From an uncultured Allomuricauda sp. (lineage in GTDB: Bacteria; Bacteroidota; Bacteroidia; Flavobacteriales; Flavobacteriaceae), in contig NZ_CAKZYF010000175.1 in the NCBI RefSeq assembly GCF_937884665.1, positions 1 to 34,097 of the forward strand: a DNA stretch of 34,097 nucleotides, given 5' to 3'. This document shows, piece by piece, positions 24,549 to 33,335 of the stretch. The number at the start of each line of letters is the position of its first letter. The first letter of the stretch is position 1. A program made the position numbers and the translations under genes. The notes under the pieces are model-generated. The model did no database searches and was not told where the DNA came from. It was given only the letters and a program-made list of their open reading frames with translations.

Positions 24549-26585
24549 ATGAAAACGTCCCAAATAATAACCTACTTTTCAGTTGTTCTTTTTACCATAG
24601 GCTTCACTTCATGCGTAAAGGACGACTTAAATGAAAGTATTGAGCCGGATTCACAAGAAGAAACCGAGAATCCTATTCCTGTGGAAGAACTTGAAATCAC
24701 CCAACTGGAAATTCCCGTGGGCTTCGAGTTTAAAACAGAAAAACAAGTACAGTTGACCATCAAGGACAATACTGCAGGAGTTAAATATGATGTTTATGCT
24801 TATCAGGAAACCTCATCCGATGGACAGGTTACCTACGTCAACGAGGATGATGAGGAGTCTACTGGCACCAACATCATCGTGGATAACTTGAACCATCTTA
24901 TTTTCAGTGGTGTTCCAGCAGGAGGAAAAATAGAGCATAACTTTGTTGTACCTATATATTTTGAACAACTCTACATCCGAAGAAAGGAAGGATTCTCATA
25001 TTCTTCTACCATTGTAGACATCAGCGGAGAACAAATAAACTATACCTATGCACCATCAAGTGCAAAAAGGGCTTCCGCGTCCAAGAATTTGGTAGAAGAT
25101 TTTCTGTATTGCGTGAACGGCAGTGGAGAACTCTTTCAAGTAGACCCTTTGAACGGAGCCTATACGTTTATATCCACTATGCCGATGGGAAGTTATACGG
25201 CAGCCATTGATCAACAAAACAAAGTAGTATATTCCATAGGAAGGTCCAATCCAAATCCCTTAATGAAATATGATATTACCAATGATACTTGGACCACCGT
25301 AACCAATCTTGGTATTGGCGGACCGCGACTGGATTACAATGCGCAAGATGGATTGTTGTACTTCTCCACTAAAGACCAATTGTATTCAATAGATCCAACC
25401 AATGGTTCCATCCTTTCGCAATGGGACATCAACGGATTGGACAAAACTCAGGGCGGTGATTTGGCGTTTGCCCAAGATGGCACCTTGTTTCTATGTACAT
25501 TTTCTGGATTGTACCGACTTACTTTGAACATCGAAGGGGATTATGACTCAACGCGAATCAGTGGTGAGGACCTGCCCTTCAATCCCACCTCGATGACCTT
25601 TGATTCCAACAATGAACTATGGTTGGCCAATAATGGTGGTAACAGTAACCTTATTGTAATGGACACGCAAACAGGAGGATGGGAATACCGATATGGACCT
25701 AATTCAAGCTCAGGGATTTCCTTTGACAGAACTATTAACGACCTCACCACATTTCGAATCATTGATGAAAATGCCATTGACCCAGATACCGATGGAGATG
25801 GAATTACGGACAGCAATGACGATTTTCCAGAAGATGCAGATAAGGCCTTTGAGCAGTTTACTCCCAGTAAATATGGATGGGGAACCGTAGCCTTTGAGGA
25901 CCTATGGCCTTTCCTGGGTGATTATGATTTCAACGATACAACGATCAACTATCGTTTTGTTGCCGTGCTCAACTCTGATAATATGGCGGTTCAATTGGAC
26001 ATCTATTTCGAAGTAACCTCTGATGGAGCCGGTTTTGTGAATGCATTTGGAATTGAATTGGAGAGTATTGCCCCAAGTCTGGTCGAATCCGTAACGGGGA
26101 CCGTCCTGACCGAAGGCTATATTAACGTAGCAGCAAACGGTGTGGAACAAAACCAGGATAGGGCCGTGATCATCCTATTCGATAATAATGAGACCATGTT
26201 GGGCATACCTTCCAAGGTGGAAGTGAAGTTTACCACCCCCATTACAACAAATCAATTGGGACTTGCCCCTTTCAATCCTTTTCTGATTGTAGATAGGGAC
26301 CGTACCAAGGAAATTCATTTGCCAAATCGATTTAGAACAAGTTTAGGTGTCAATGATGCCGAAGTCGAAGGTATAAACCGCGATGCCGATGGAAATTACC
26401 AAACCGAAACAGGATTGCCCTGGGCCATAAATATTGTGCATAACTTTAAACCCCCAAAAGAGAATGTACCCGTAAACCAAGCGTATAATTTCTTTAACGC
26501 TTGGGCCTCATCTGGAGGTACCTCTTATGCAGATTGGTATAAAGATTCCAATGGATACAGAAATGAATCCTCACTGCAAGATTAG
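24549..26585 (+). CDS. LruC-domain surface lipoprotein
   Basis: The 678-residue protein begins with a lipoprotein signal (ending FTSC, Cys22) and an acidic linker. The middle (about 180-400) has a beta-propeller-like layout of short repeats (SGELFQVDPLNGAYTFIS, DQLYSIDPTNGSILS, DGTLFLCTFSGLYRL). A calcium-type repeat DPDTDGDGITDSNDDFP, near 414-430, leads into the C-terminal LruC domain (DUF4842; GWGTVAFEDLWPFLGDYDFND onward to about 670). LruC proteins are secreted or surface proteins of Bacteroidota and spirochaetes with no settled function. The gene stands alone with a terminator directly after it. The 240-base upstream gap is AT-rich and must hold its promoter, but no confident match was found. 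Confidence 0.88.
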   Translation: MKTSQIITYFSVVLFTIGFTSCVKDDLNESIEPDSQEETENPIPVEELEITQLEIPVGFEFKTEKQVQLTIKDNTAGVKYDVYAYQETSSDGQVTYVNEDDEESTGTNIIVDNLNHLIFSGVPAGGKIEHNFVVPIYFEQLYIRRKEGFSYSSTIVDISGEQINYTYAPSSAKRASASKNLVEDFLYCVNGSGELFQVDPLNGAYTFISTMPMGSYTAAIDQQNKVVYSIGRSNPNPLMKYDITNDTWTTVTNLGIGGPRLDYNAQDGLLYFSTKDQLYSIDPTNGSILSQWDINGLDKTQGGDLAFAQDGTLFLCTFSGLYRLTLNIEGDYDSTRISGEDLPFNPTSMTFDSNNELWLANNGGNSNLIVMDTQTGGWEYRYGPNSSSGISFDRTINDLTTFRIIDENAIDPDTDGDGITDSNDDFPEDADKAFEQFTPSKYGWGTVAFEDLWPFLGDYDFNDTTINYRFVAVLNSDNMAVQLDIYFEVTSDGAGFVNAFGIELESIAPSLVESVTGTVLTEGYINVAANGVEQNQDRAVIILFDNNETMLGIPSKVEVKFTTPITTNQLGLAPFNPFLIVDRDRTKEIHLPNRFRTSLGVNDAEVEGINRDADGNYQTETGLPWAINIVHNFKPPKENVPVNQAYNFFNAWASSGGTSYADWYKDSNGYRNESSLQD

Positions 26586-26601
26586 TAGATGAAAGACCAT
26601 C

Positions 26602-26635
26602 AAAAAAAAACGCCCCAAATATGGGGCGTTTTTTT
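26602..26635. terminator. Bidirectional rho-independent terminator between LruC gene and rpsT
   Basis: The stem CGCCCCA/TGGGGCG with loop AATA is extended by a run of nine A on the left and seven T on the right. It gives a U-tract in both directions and so serves the convergent LruC and rpsT transcripts. Confidence 0.93.
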
Positions 26636-26658
26636 GTATTCTTTGTTAAAACAACTTA

Positions 26659-26910
26659 CTACATACTGGCAACCTTGCCCATCAATTTGCTTTTCAAATT
26701 GGCAGCCTTGTTTTTGTGGATGATATTTCTTTTGGCCAATTTATCAATCATTCCCACAACATTGGGCAAAAGCTCTTCAGCCGCTTTTTTATCTTCTTCG
26801 TTACGTAGTTTTTTGATTGCATTACGTACGGTCTTGTGCTGATATCGGTTACGTAAACGCACCGCCTCATTTCTTCTGATTCGCTTTAGTGCAGATTTAT
26901 GATTCGCCAT
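26659..26910 (-). CDS. rpsT: 30S ribosomal protein S20
   Basis: S20 binds the 5' domain and helix 44 of 16S rRNA and helps assemble the small subunit. The 83-residue, lysine/arginine-rich helical protein starts [20 protein letters not shown], the canonical S20 opening, and ends with [15 protein letters not shown]. The length is normal. It follows tRNA-Glu by 18 bases on the same strand, so the two probably share the strong promoter upstream of the tRNA. The bidirectional terminator lies 23 bases after its stop. Confidence 0.98.
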   Translation of the reverse strand: MANHKSALKRIRRNEAVRLRNRYQHKTVRNAIKKLRNEEDKKAAEELLPNVVGMIDKLAKRNIIHKNKAANLKSKLMGKVASM

Positions 26911-26928
26911 ATTTTTTTCTAAATTTTG

Positions 26929-27000
26929 TAGCCCGTAGGGGAATCGAACCCCTGTTACCAGGATGAAAACCTGGCGTCCTAACCCCTAGACGAACGGGCC
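26929..27000 (-). tRNA. tRNA-Glu (anticodon TTC)
   Basis: A 72-base cloverleaf. The acceptor stem GGCCCGT/ACGGGCT has a terminal G-U pair, the D-arm lies within TCGTCTAGGGGTTAGGAC, and the anticodon stem CCAGG/CCTGG encloses the loop TTTTCAT with anticodon TTC. The T-arm is CAGGGGTTCGATTCCCCT and the discriminator base is A. No CCA is encoded, so it must be added after transcription. It lies between proS and rpsT. Confidence 0.97.
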
Positions 27001-27023
27001 CTAAGGTCGCATAATTGCGGATG

Positions 27024-27053
27024 CAAAAATACAACTATTTTTAAGTATTGCAA
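27024..27053 (-). promoter_or_regulatory. Strong Bacteroidetes promoter for tRNA-Glu and rpsT
   Basis: On the minus strand TTG (27051-27053), a 19-base spacer and a perfect -7 box TATTTTTG (27024-27031) match the TTG-N19-TAnnTTTG architecture exactly. The predicted transcription start is about 18 bases before the mature tRNA 5' end. It is the best promoter in the window. Confidence 0.8.
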
Positions 27054-27079
27054 CAGTTCCTGTTATTTTTTGGAGGGTT

Positions 27080-28555
27080 TTAGTACGCTTTCGCGAACAG
27101 TACCCTTTGTATTGAGGGCTTACCTGTAACCATACATGTGCCTTCCTCATTTTCTGCTGGAAAAGGGATGCACCTTATGGTAGCTTTGGTTTCATTTTTA
27201 ATTCTTTCTTCAGTCTGCATCGTCCCATCCCAGTGTGCCGACACAAACCCACCTTTATCCTCAAGAACCCGTTTGAACGCTTCATACGAATCTACAGGAG
27301 TAATATGGTTTTCTCTGAAGTTCAATGCACGGTCATAAATATTCATTTGAATATCTTCTAGCAAACGTTCTACTTTTGGTACAATTTCATCAGCTGATAT
27401 GGATTCTTTCTCCAGTGTATCACGACGAGCCACTTCAAAAGTACCGTTTTCCAAATCACGCTGGCCTACTGCCAAACGTATGGGAACGCCTTTTAATTCA
27501 TATTCATTGAATTTAAAACCGGGCTTGTGGGTATCCCTTTTATCAAACTTCACGGAAATACCCTTTGCCCGTAGGGACTTCACTACAGGTTCTACTTTTT
27601 CCGCAATTACATCCAATTGTTCCATACCCTTGTATATGGGAACAATGACTACCTGTATGGGGGCAAGTTTTGGAGGCAATACCAATCCATTATCATCACT
27701 ATGGGTCATGATCAAAGCGCCCATTAATCGGGTGGATACACCCCAAGAGGTGGCCCAAACATAATCTTGGCTTCCTTCTTTGGTAGCGAACTTAACATCG
27801 AAAGCTTTCGCAAAATTTTGACCTAAAAAGTGTGATGTGCCGGCTTGTAGTGCTTTACCATCTTGCATAAGTGCCTCAATACAGAAAGTTTCTTCTGCTC
27901 CTGCGAATCGTTCGCTTGCCGTTTTCGTACCTTTTATAACAGGGACTCCCATATAACTTTCGGCAAATTCAGCATAAACGTGCATCATTTGTTCTGCTTC
28001 CTCCATGGCCTCTTTACGAGTGGCATGCGCCGTGTGTCCTTCTTGCCACAAGAATTCTGCGGTACGCAAAAACAATCGGGTTCTCATCTCCCAACGTACT
28101 ACATTGGCCCATTGGTTCACCATTATGGGAAGATCGCGGTACGATTGAATCCACTTTCGGTAGGTATCCCAAATAATAGTTTCCGAAGTGGGCCTTACTA
28201 TCAATTCCTCTTCTAGCTTAGCATCTTCGTCCACAACGATCCCGCTGCCGTCCTCCGCATTTTTTAGCCGATAATGGGTAACCACAGCACATTCCTTCGC
28301 AAATCCTTCAACATGACTTGCTTCCTTGCTCAAATAGGATTTGGGTATAAAAAGGGGGAAATAAGCGTTCTCATGGCCCGTCTCTTTGAACATACGGTCC
28401 AATTGTGCCTGCATTTTCTCCCAGATGGCAAATCCATAGGGTTTTATTACCATACAACCTCTTACCCCTGAGTTTTCCGCTAAATCTGCTTTTACCACCA
28501 ACTCGTTATACCATTTGGAATAGTCCTCATTCCGACTTGTCAAATTTTTACCCAT
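27080..28555 (-). CDS. proS: Prolyl-tRNA synthetase, archaeal/eukaryotic type
   Basis: ProS attaches proline to tRNA-Pro. The 491-residue enzyme is the short, class II ProS without the bacterial INS editing insertion. The ATP-site motifs are [19 protein letters not shown] (motif 2 region) and [14 protein letters not shown] (motif 3), with the proline-binding TxE in [10 protein letters not shown]. An anticodon-binding domain (about 300-400, beginning [12 protein letters not shown]) and the archaeal-type C-terminal domain ending in YAKAY-like AFAKAY complete it. The ATG start is supported by a divergent-region promoter 52 bases upstream. Editing of Ala-tRNA would need a separate protein, not seen here. 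Confidence 0.97.
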   Translation of the reverse strand: MGKNLTSRNEDYSKWYNELVVKADLAENSGVRGCMVIKPYGFAIWEKMQAQLDRMFKETGHENAYFPLFIPKSYLSKEASHVEGFAKECAVVTHYRLKNAEDGSGIVVDEDAKLEEELIVRPTSETIIWDTYRKWIQSYRDLPIMVNQWANVVRWEMRTRLFLRTAEFLWQEGHTAHATRKEAMEEAEQMMHVYAEFAESYMGVPVIKGTKTASERFAGAEETFCIEALMQDGKALQAGTSHFLGQNFAKAFDVKFATKEGSQDYVWATSWGVSTRLMGALIMTHSDDNGLVLPPKLAPIQVVIVPIYKGMEQLDVIAEKVEPVVKSLRAKGISVKFDKRDTHKPGFKFNEYELKGVPIRLAVGQRDLENGTFEVARRDTLEKESISADEIVPKVERLLEDIQMNIYDRALNFRENHITPVDSYEAFKRVLEDKGGFVSAHWDGTMQTEERIKNETKATIRCIPFPAENEEGTCMVTGKPSIQRVLFAKAY

Positions 28556-28606
28556 TTACCATAGTTTGGCACAAAACTTGTGACTTATTCATAGAAAATA
28601 ATTGGT

Positions 28607-28637
28607 CAAAACTAGTTATTTTTAGTATGTTCAACAA
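28607..28637 (-). promoter_or_regulatory. Promoter for proS
   Basis: The minus strand shows a perfect -7 box TAGTTTTG (28607-28614). Two TTG words lie at 28632-28634 (17-base spacer) and 28635-28637 (20-base spacer), and either may be the -33 element. It lies inside the 95-base divergent gap shared with the low-complexity lipoprotein gene, whose own promoter must overlap it. Confidence 0.65.
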
Positions 28638-28650
28638 TAAAAATTGCGAC

Positions 28651-29178
28651 ATGATAAAGTCTTTACCTCATTACAAATTCCAACTCTTCCCGGTACTTTT
28701 GGTTGCCTTGGTCCTCGCCTCCTGTGGGTCGTATAAGCAAGCTTCGTACTATGATGACGACGATGGAATTTACGCCAGTAAAAATGAAACGGTACGTGTT
28801 GAAAAGAAAAATGCCCAGGCCGTACGTTCCGAAAATCAGGAAAGTAATATCTATGGCGATTATTTTGGGGATAAAGCCGAGGAATTTGGAGAAATTCTTG
28901 ATGACGAGATTTTTACGGATGTCGATAAGTACTCAAGCAATGGAACAATAGATAGTACCGCCGTTGGTGCCCAATTTGACTATTTTGACCCCAATAACAG
29001 TAACAGTTATGTTGGTAATACGGCATGGGGCGATAATCCCAGTAACGTAACCATTAATGTATATGACAATTGGGGTTGGGGTGGCTTCGGATGGGGCTGG
29101 AATGACCCCTGGCTATGGAATGGATGGGGATGGGGAGGCTTCGGATGGGGCTGGAACACCCATAGGTTCTGGAATTGA
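28651..29178 (+). CDS. N-terminal part of a Trp/Gly-rich lipoprotein, ended by an in-frame TGA
   Basis: The 175-residue product has a lipoprotein signal MIKSLPHYKFQLF... ending LVLASC (Cys27), an Asp-rich stretch (YYDDDDGIY), and a charged middle containing IYGDYFGDKAEEFGEILDDEIFTDVD. From about residue 131 it is W/G/F-rich (NWGWGGFGWGWNDPWLW and a repeat). Translation stops at TGA 29176-29178, but the same frame continues for 260 codons. I set the start at the ATG where the signal peptide begins; the longer frame upstream runs through the proS promoter. In relatives I expect one continuous protein next to an OmpP1/FadL gene, as here. Function is unknown; surface exposure is likely. Confidence 0.75.
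   Translation: MIKSLPHYKFQLFPVLLVALVLASCGSYKQASYYDDDDGIYASKNETVRVEKKNAQAVRSENQESNIYGDYFGDKAEEFGEILDDEIFTDVDKYSSNGTIDSTAVGAQFDYFDPNNSNSYVGNTAWGDNPSNVTINVYDNWGWGGFGWGWNDPWLWNGWGWGGFGWGWNTHRFWN
29083..29156 (+). repeat. Exact 20-base direct repeat in the Trp/Gly-rich segment
   Basis: GGCTTCGGATGGGGCTGGAA occurs at 29083-29102 and again at 29137-29156, 54 bases apart, which is 18 codons. Both copies encode GFGWGWN in the same frame. Such repeats permit in-frame slippage or recombination and can change the length of the segment. Confidence 0.9.
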
Positions 29179-29961
29179 GGGGGCTGGGGCGGCTTTGGCT
29201 TCGGAGGATTCGGATTCGGATTCGGTGGCTTTGGTTATCCTGGTTTTGGATATGCAGGATTTTATGGTCCACATTATGGAGGATTTTATGGTCGAGGTGG
29301 ATTCAATCGAGGAATCGCTTTAAACCGGTCCAGAAGAGGCTATTCGAACCAAACGATTCCCGGTACTTCTTTACGAACCGGAAGATCAAACCTGGCCTAC
29401 TCTTCCCTGAGAACCTCAGGCACACGAAGCAGAGCTGGTGTTTCCCGTTCTAGCAGTACTGGCAGGTCCAGTGCTCTGTCCTCAAGAAGCAGTAGAACCT
29501 ACAGGAGCGGTACCTCAAGAAGAAGTGTAAGCGCGGATGCCGTTTCCAGAAATAGAAACTATAGAACTAGCAGAAGTACGAGAACTTCTCCAAACTATAA
29601 CTCCAATTCCAGGACAAATCGGTCTTATGGCACTTCGCCCAACACGAGTAGAACGTACAGGAGTGGGAGTACAAACAGAAGCAACTCCAGATATAGCTCG
29701 GTTGGCAGAAGTACACGTAGTTATCAAAGTAGAACTGCGCCTAGAAGCAATAACTACGGGCGATATAGCGGTAGTTCCCGAAGTTCAGGGTCGTACCGAA
29801 GCAGTGGTAGCTCCCGAAGTTCCAGTGGCTATCGAAGTTCAGGTAGCCGTAGTTCAAGAAGCTCTGGCAGTTACAGAAGTTCAGGCGGCAGTTACAGAAG
29901 TTCCGGTGGAGGTCGTTCTTCTTCGGGAAGATCTTCCGGCGGACGTGGCGGACGCAGGTAA
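29179..29961 (+). pseudogene. In-frame downstream remainder of the Trp/Gly-rich lipoprotein (Ser/Arg-rich tail)
   Basis: Directly after the TGA the same frame is open for 260 codons to TAA at 29959-29961, with no ATG, GTG or TTG start of its own. It begins GGWGGFGFGGFGFGFGGFGY, continuing the W/G/F repeats of the upstream part, passes through YAGFYGPHYGGFYGRGG, and becomes a long Ser/Arg/Thr/Gly tail (for example RSSGSYRSSGSSRSSSGYRS) ending GGRGGRR. The intact protein would have about 435 residues. A single change (GGA or TGG to TGA) explains the break. It may be a true nonsense mutation, a sequencing error, or read-through. The OmpP1/FadL-like gene starts 52 bases later. Confidence 0.75.
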
Positions 29962-30013
29962 AACAAGGTTTATTACCAAAGTTTCTTTATCGACAAACTA
30001 AAAAAAATTGAAA

Positions 30014-31513
30014 ATGAAAAGAGTTTTGACTTTCATCGTAGTACTGTCATGCACCTTTGTAAGTGCCCAAAATATAAATGACGTATTACGGTACAGCATA
30101 GAAGAGACCCAAGGGACAGCAAGATTTCAAGCTATGGGTGGCGCATTTGGAGCCTTGGGCGGTGATTTCTCGGCCATCCAAGTAAACCCAGCAGGTTCAG
30201 CGGTGTTCAATTTTAGCGAATTCTCCATAACCGGTTCCAATTACAACCGGGACAATGAAGTACTGTTCGGAAATTCGTTGAATTCCACCGATATCAATTC
30301 AGTAGAGTTAAATCAGGTCGGCGGCGTTTTTGTATTCAAATCATCGGATAGCCCTTGGAAAAAATTGGCCTTAGCTTTTAATTATGATCAGGTCCGTAAT
30401 TTTGACAACGAATTTTTTGCCTCTGGAAATACAGTACAAGGGATTGATAATTACTTTCTGAATTTTGCCCAAGGGGTTGAGTTGGGACCCTTACGCGTTC
30501 AGGACGGGGAGTTCATCGAAGACGCCTATCTCGATATCGGTTCTTCCTTGGGTTTTGGTGCCCAACAGGCATTCCTGGGATTCCAAGCAGGTCTCATTGA
30601 ACCGACCATAGACGATGATACCAACACCGCCTACTTCTCAAATGCGCTTTATGATAGCGTAAATCAAGAGTATATACAGAGTACCTCTGGTTATAACAGT
30701 AAGTTTACATTGAATTTTGCTGGACAATATCAGGAAAGTCTCTATATAGGGGCTGCGGTAAACTTTCATTCCGTATTGTTTGAGCAATTGACGCTTTTGG
30801 ATGAAAACGGATATGACCCAGATTCGCCCGTTCAATTCACCACATTTGATAATTTCTTGCGTACGGAAGGCTATGGGTTCTCATTCAGTGTAGGGGCAAT
30901 AGCCAAATTGAACGAGGCCATTCGAATTGGGGGCAGTTACCAATCTCCCACATGGTATGAATTAACGGATGACACGTCCCAAAGAATCAACTCGACCCTG
31001 GCCGTTTCCGATATTAATTTCATCGATTTCAATATTGTTAACCTATTTGAGGACTATTCCATTAAAACGCCATCCAAAATAACGGGGAGCGCTGCAGTAG
31101 TTTTTGGCAAGGATGGGCTGATAAGCTTCGATTATGGGTATCAAGACTTTTCCCAAGCTGAGCTTACTCCGAACCTGGACCCTAGTTTTGCCGCCGAAAA
31201 TGATTTTATCGCCAACACCTTGGGAGTTGTTAATAGCTACAGGATCGGTGGCGAATTCAGAATCGATCAAGTAAGTCTCCGAGGTGGGTATCGCTATGAA
31301 GAAAGTCCGTACGAAAATGGCGAGATTATAGGGGACTTAATCGGATACTCGGGAGGAATCGGTTATAACTTTGGTCCTAGCCGATTGGATTTGGCCTTCG
31401 TTCGAACAGAACGGGACGTAAATGAATTGTTGTTCACTTCAGGTCTTGATAGTTCTGTTGATATCAACCAAATCAACACTAACATTACCTTGAGTTATAG
31501 CTTCAAGTTTTAA
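30014..31513 (+). CDS. OmpP1/FadL-like outer membrane beta-barrel protein
   Basis: The 499-residue protein begins with a signal peptide (MKRVLTFIVVLSCTFVSAQ) and continues with the FadL/TodX family opening: NDVLRYSIEETQGTARFQAMGGAFGALGGDFSAIQVNPAGSAVF, where the NPA element is the hallmark. The rest is alternating strands with many aromatic residues, closing with the outer-membrane C-terminal strand ITLSYSFKF that ends in Phe. The family transports hydrophobic molecules across the outer membrane; the substrate here is unknown. I use the ATG at 30014 in place of a TTG two codons earlier. It follows the interrupted lipoprotein by 52 bases and is probably in its operon. Confidence 0.9.
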   Translation: MKRVLTFIVVLSCTFVSAQNINDVLRYSIEETQGTARFQAMGGAFGALGGDFSAIQVNPAGSAVFNFSEFSITGSNYNRDNEVLFGNSLNSTDINSVELNQVGGVFVFKSSDSPWKKLALAFNYDQVRNFDNEFFASGNTVQGIDNYFLNFAQGVELGPLRVQDGEFIEDAYLDIGSSLGFGAQQAFLGFQAGLIEPTIDDDTNTAYFSNALYDSVNQEYIQSTSGYNSKFTLNFAGQYQESLYIGAAVNFHSVLFEQLTLLDENGYDPDSPVQFTTFDNFLRTEGYGFSFSVGAIAKLNEAIRIGGSYQSPTWYELTDDTSQRINSTLAVSDINFIDFNIVNLFEDYSIKTPSKITGSAAVVFGKDGLISFDYGYQDFSQAELTPNLDPSFAAENDFIANTLGVVNSYRIGGEFRIDQVSLRGGYRYEESPYENGEIIGDLIGYSGGIGYNFGPSRLDLAFVRTERDVNELLFTSGLDSSVDINQINTNITLSYSFKF

Positions 31514-31540
31514 CCGAACACAAAGAAAAAGTTTAGCATG

Positions 31541-31566
31541 GCCAGGAAGTATATCCTGGCTTTTTT
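31541..31566 (+). terminator. Rho-independent terminator after the OmpP1-like gene
   Basis: The stem GCCAGGA/TCCTGGC with a 6-base loop (AGTATA) is followed by six T residues. It terminates the plus-strand transcript; on the minus strand there is no U-tract, so the convergent T9SS protein gene is not clearly served by it. Confidence 0.85.
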
Positions 31567-31570
31567 GGCA

Positions 31571-33019
31571 TTATCTTACCAGTGAGAAATGTCTACGTAC
31601 CGATCGTGCCACGAAAACGCCCTCAACATCTCTATCGTAATCCAGTCGAAACCAGTAATCTGAAGAAGGCAGTTGCCTACCATTGAAAGTTCCATCCCAT
31701 CCCAACGAATTCACATCCAATTGCTTTAAGAGCTTTCCAAATCTATCAAAGATAAATACGCTCGGATTGGTCAAGGTTTCAACACCCAGCACATTCCAAT
31801 TATCGTGGATTCCATCGCCGTTGGGCGTAAAGAATTTAGGATAACCCACGACCAAAAACTCAATCGGCTCTGTAGTACCACAACCATTTTTATCATTGAT
31901 AATGACCGTGTTTATTCCCGGAGGGACATCAAAAAATTGAGGTTCGTCCTGAAATTCCCCTCCGTTGATGGCATATTCAAAATCTCCATTGCCCAACGCA
32001 ACAATTTCTATGTTGTAGGGGTCGGTTTGATCGCTGTTGACTAAATCATCGATCACCCGTACCTCGTCCAATTGAGGAACTCCAAAAAATGTAATCAGGA
32101 TATCGTCCGTAATGACGGTTGCAAAAGTAGTCTCTATCGTGACACGATATCGCCCTGAATTGGGACTGGTCACCGTAATTTCAGTTGCACCAGCGCCTGT
32201 GGCCAATACCTGATCGTAAGTTCCATCATCTTCCACATCAACTTCCCAGGTAATGTTGGAAATATTTGGTCCTGCCGGGGAATTCAATGCGCTGAGAACA
32301 ATATCCGGGTCACCCTCGCAAGCAATGATATCGAAGCCCAAGAACTGATCGCGAAGGGTGCAATCCAGCGCCGTATTTTGGTCGGCATCTACCGAAGACC
32401 CTGTAAACGTAAGAGAAAACGGTTCGGAATCACCATTAAAATTTGTGTTGAAATTATTGATGAACAAATAGTAAATTTCACCGGCTTGTACATCCAACCA
32501 CTCGTCATAAGTATTTTGACTCGCTCTTACAAAAGGGGCCCCGACCTGACCACTGATAGGATTCACCCCTATTCCGGTAAAACCGGTATCATTTACTTCG
32601 TAGTTACATCGAATGGGCTCTAGGGAACCACTACTTATCGTAGTACAGAAATTCTGGCCCAAAGTTTGGTCGAAAGGTCCATAGAGTGCAAAATCCAATT
32701 CTGATGTGACAATACCTCCCGGAGTGACCGGCAGCGCTTCTAGATCAAAACCAATTTGCCCATCGGTGCCTGCCCGAAATACGTACCAAGATGTGTTGTT
32801 TTCAATATTTGCTGAGGCCACGCTACCTTTTTCCAAACATCCGGTTTGGGTAATCACCATAGGGTCAAAATCGTCTATGTCACCGCTGCCATCGGTAGCG
32901 GATAATATGGGCATGTCCGCACATACCGGGATAGCGGTCCTACAGTCCGGAGAATTTTGTGCGTGCACCCTAAACAAAAACAAAGGAAAACAACAGATAG
33001 CGCAAAATAGGGCTCTCAT
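31571..33019 (-). CDS. T9SS type-B sorting-domain secreted protein
   Basis: The 482-residue protein has a signal peptide (MRALFCAICCFPLFLFRVHAQ) and a beta-rich ectodomain opening SPDCRTAIPVC. Immunoglobulin-like or PKD-like segments follow (about 200-310 and 310-390). It ends in the gliding-motility-associated type-B C-terminal domain (CHU_C type; PKFFTPNGDGIHDNWNV at about 393-410, through FDRFGKLL and LGWDGTFNGRQLPSSDYWF to the end). That domain targets proteins to the type IX secretion system for surface delivery. For this class it is short; many relatives exceed 1000 residues. No partner PorP/SprF-like gene is adjacent, although such pairs are common. The ligand is unknown. Confidence 0.93.
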   Translation of the reverse strand: MRALFCAICCFPLFLFRVHAQNSPDCRTAIPVCADMPILSATDGSGDIDDFDPMVITQTGCLEKGSVASANIENNTSWYVFRAGTDGQIGFDLEALPVTPGGIVTSELDFALYGPFDQTLGQNFCTTISSGSLEPIRCNYEVNDTGFTGIGVNPISGQVGAPFVRASQNTYDEWLDVQAGEIYYLFINNFNTNFNGDSEPFSLTFTGSSVDADQNTALDCTLRDQFLGFDIIACEGDPDIVLSALNSPAGPNISNITWEVDVEDDGTYDQVLATGAGATEITVTSPNSGRYRVTIETTFATVITDDILITFFGVPQLDEVRVIDDLVNSDQTDPYNIEIVALGNGDFEYAINGGEFQDEPQFFDVPPGINTVIINDKNGCGTTEPIEFLVVGYPKFFTPNGDGIHDNWNVLGVETLTNPSVFIFDRFGKLLKQLDVNSLGWDGTFNGRQLPSSDYWFRLDYDRDVEGVFVARSVRRHFSLVR

Positions 33020-33335
33020 AGGGTATGGGGCTAAAGGTTATGCTGTATTTTACATTGCTATAACTGATTTTGACCGCTTTTTAGTATGCTTTATCCCAAA
33101 AAAAGTGCAGTTAATCGATAAAATACACAGAATTTATTCGTTCTCAAGGTCACCTCGAACATAAAGACCTGAATATCCATTCGTTTCAACTAGAGGAGAT
33201 GGAAATTATGGGTAAATCCGAAGCCAAGATCTATTTCTCTTCGACTTAACACTATTTTATGCCACTAAACTAGTTCGAACCATCATACTAATTAGGTGTA
33301 TTATGTATATCTTTGCTCTCTTGAACAAGAAAGTA
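33020..33335. other. Divergent intergenic region between the T9SS protein and folE
   Basis: This stretch of about 316 bases holds the promoters of both genes and no credible gene; the 152-codon plus-strand frame covering part of it is a shadow of the T9SS gene. A perfect -7 box for folE lies at its right end and is listed separately. No clear minus-strand promoter was identified. Confidence 0.5.
33308..33315 (+). promoter_or_regulatory. -7 box of the folE promoter
   Basis: TATCTTTG matches TAnnTTTG exactly. No TTG stands at the usual -33 distance. The box overlaps the first possible folE codons (ATG at 33303), so a transcript from it would begin near 33320 and the first usable ATG is at 33336, which decides the start. 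Confidence 0.5.

Noticed and set aside
29083..29950. Repetitive DNA that might suggest a CRISPR array or mobile repeat
   Set aside because: The repeats are imperfect, in frame, without constant spacers, and encode low-complexity protein.
29537..30001. 154-codon plus-strand frame overlapping the Ser/Arg-rich tail
   Set aside because: It is an off-frame reading of the Ser/Arg-coding repeat; the composition (Val/Glu/Ala alternation) is what the +1 frame of AGY/CGN codons gives. The true frame is the continuation of the lipoprotein.
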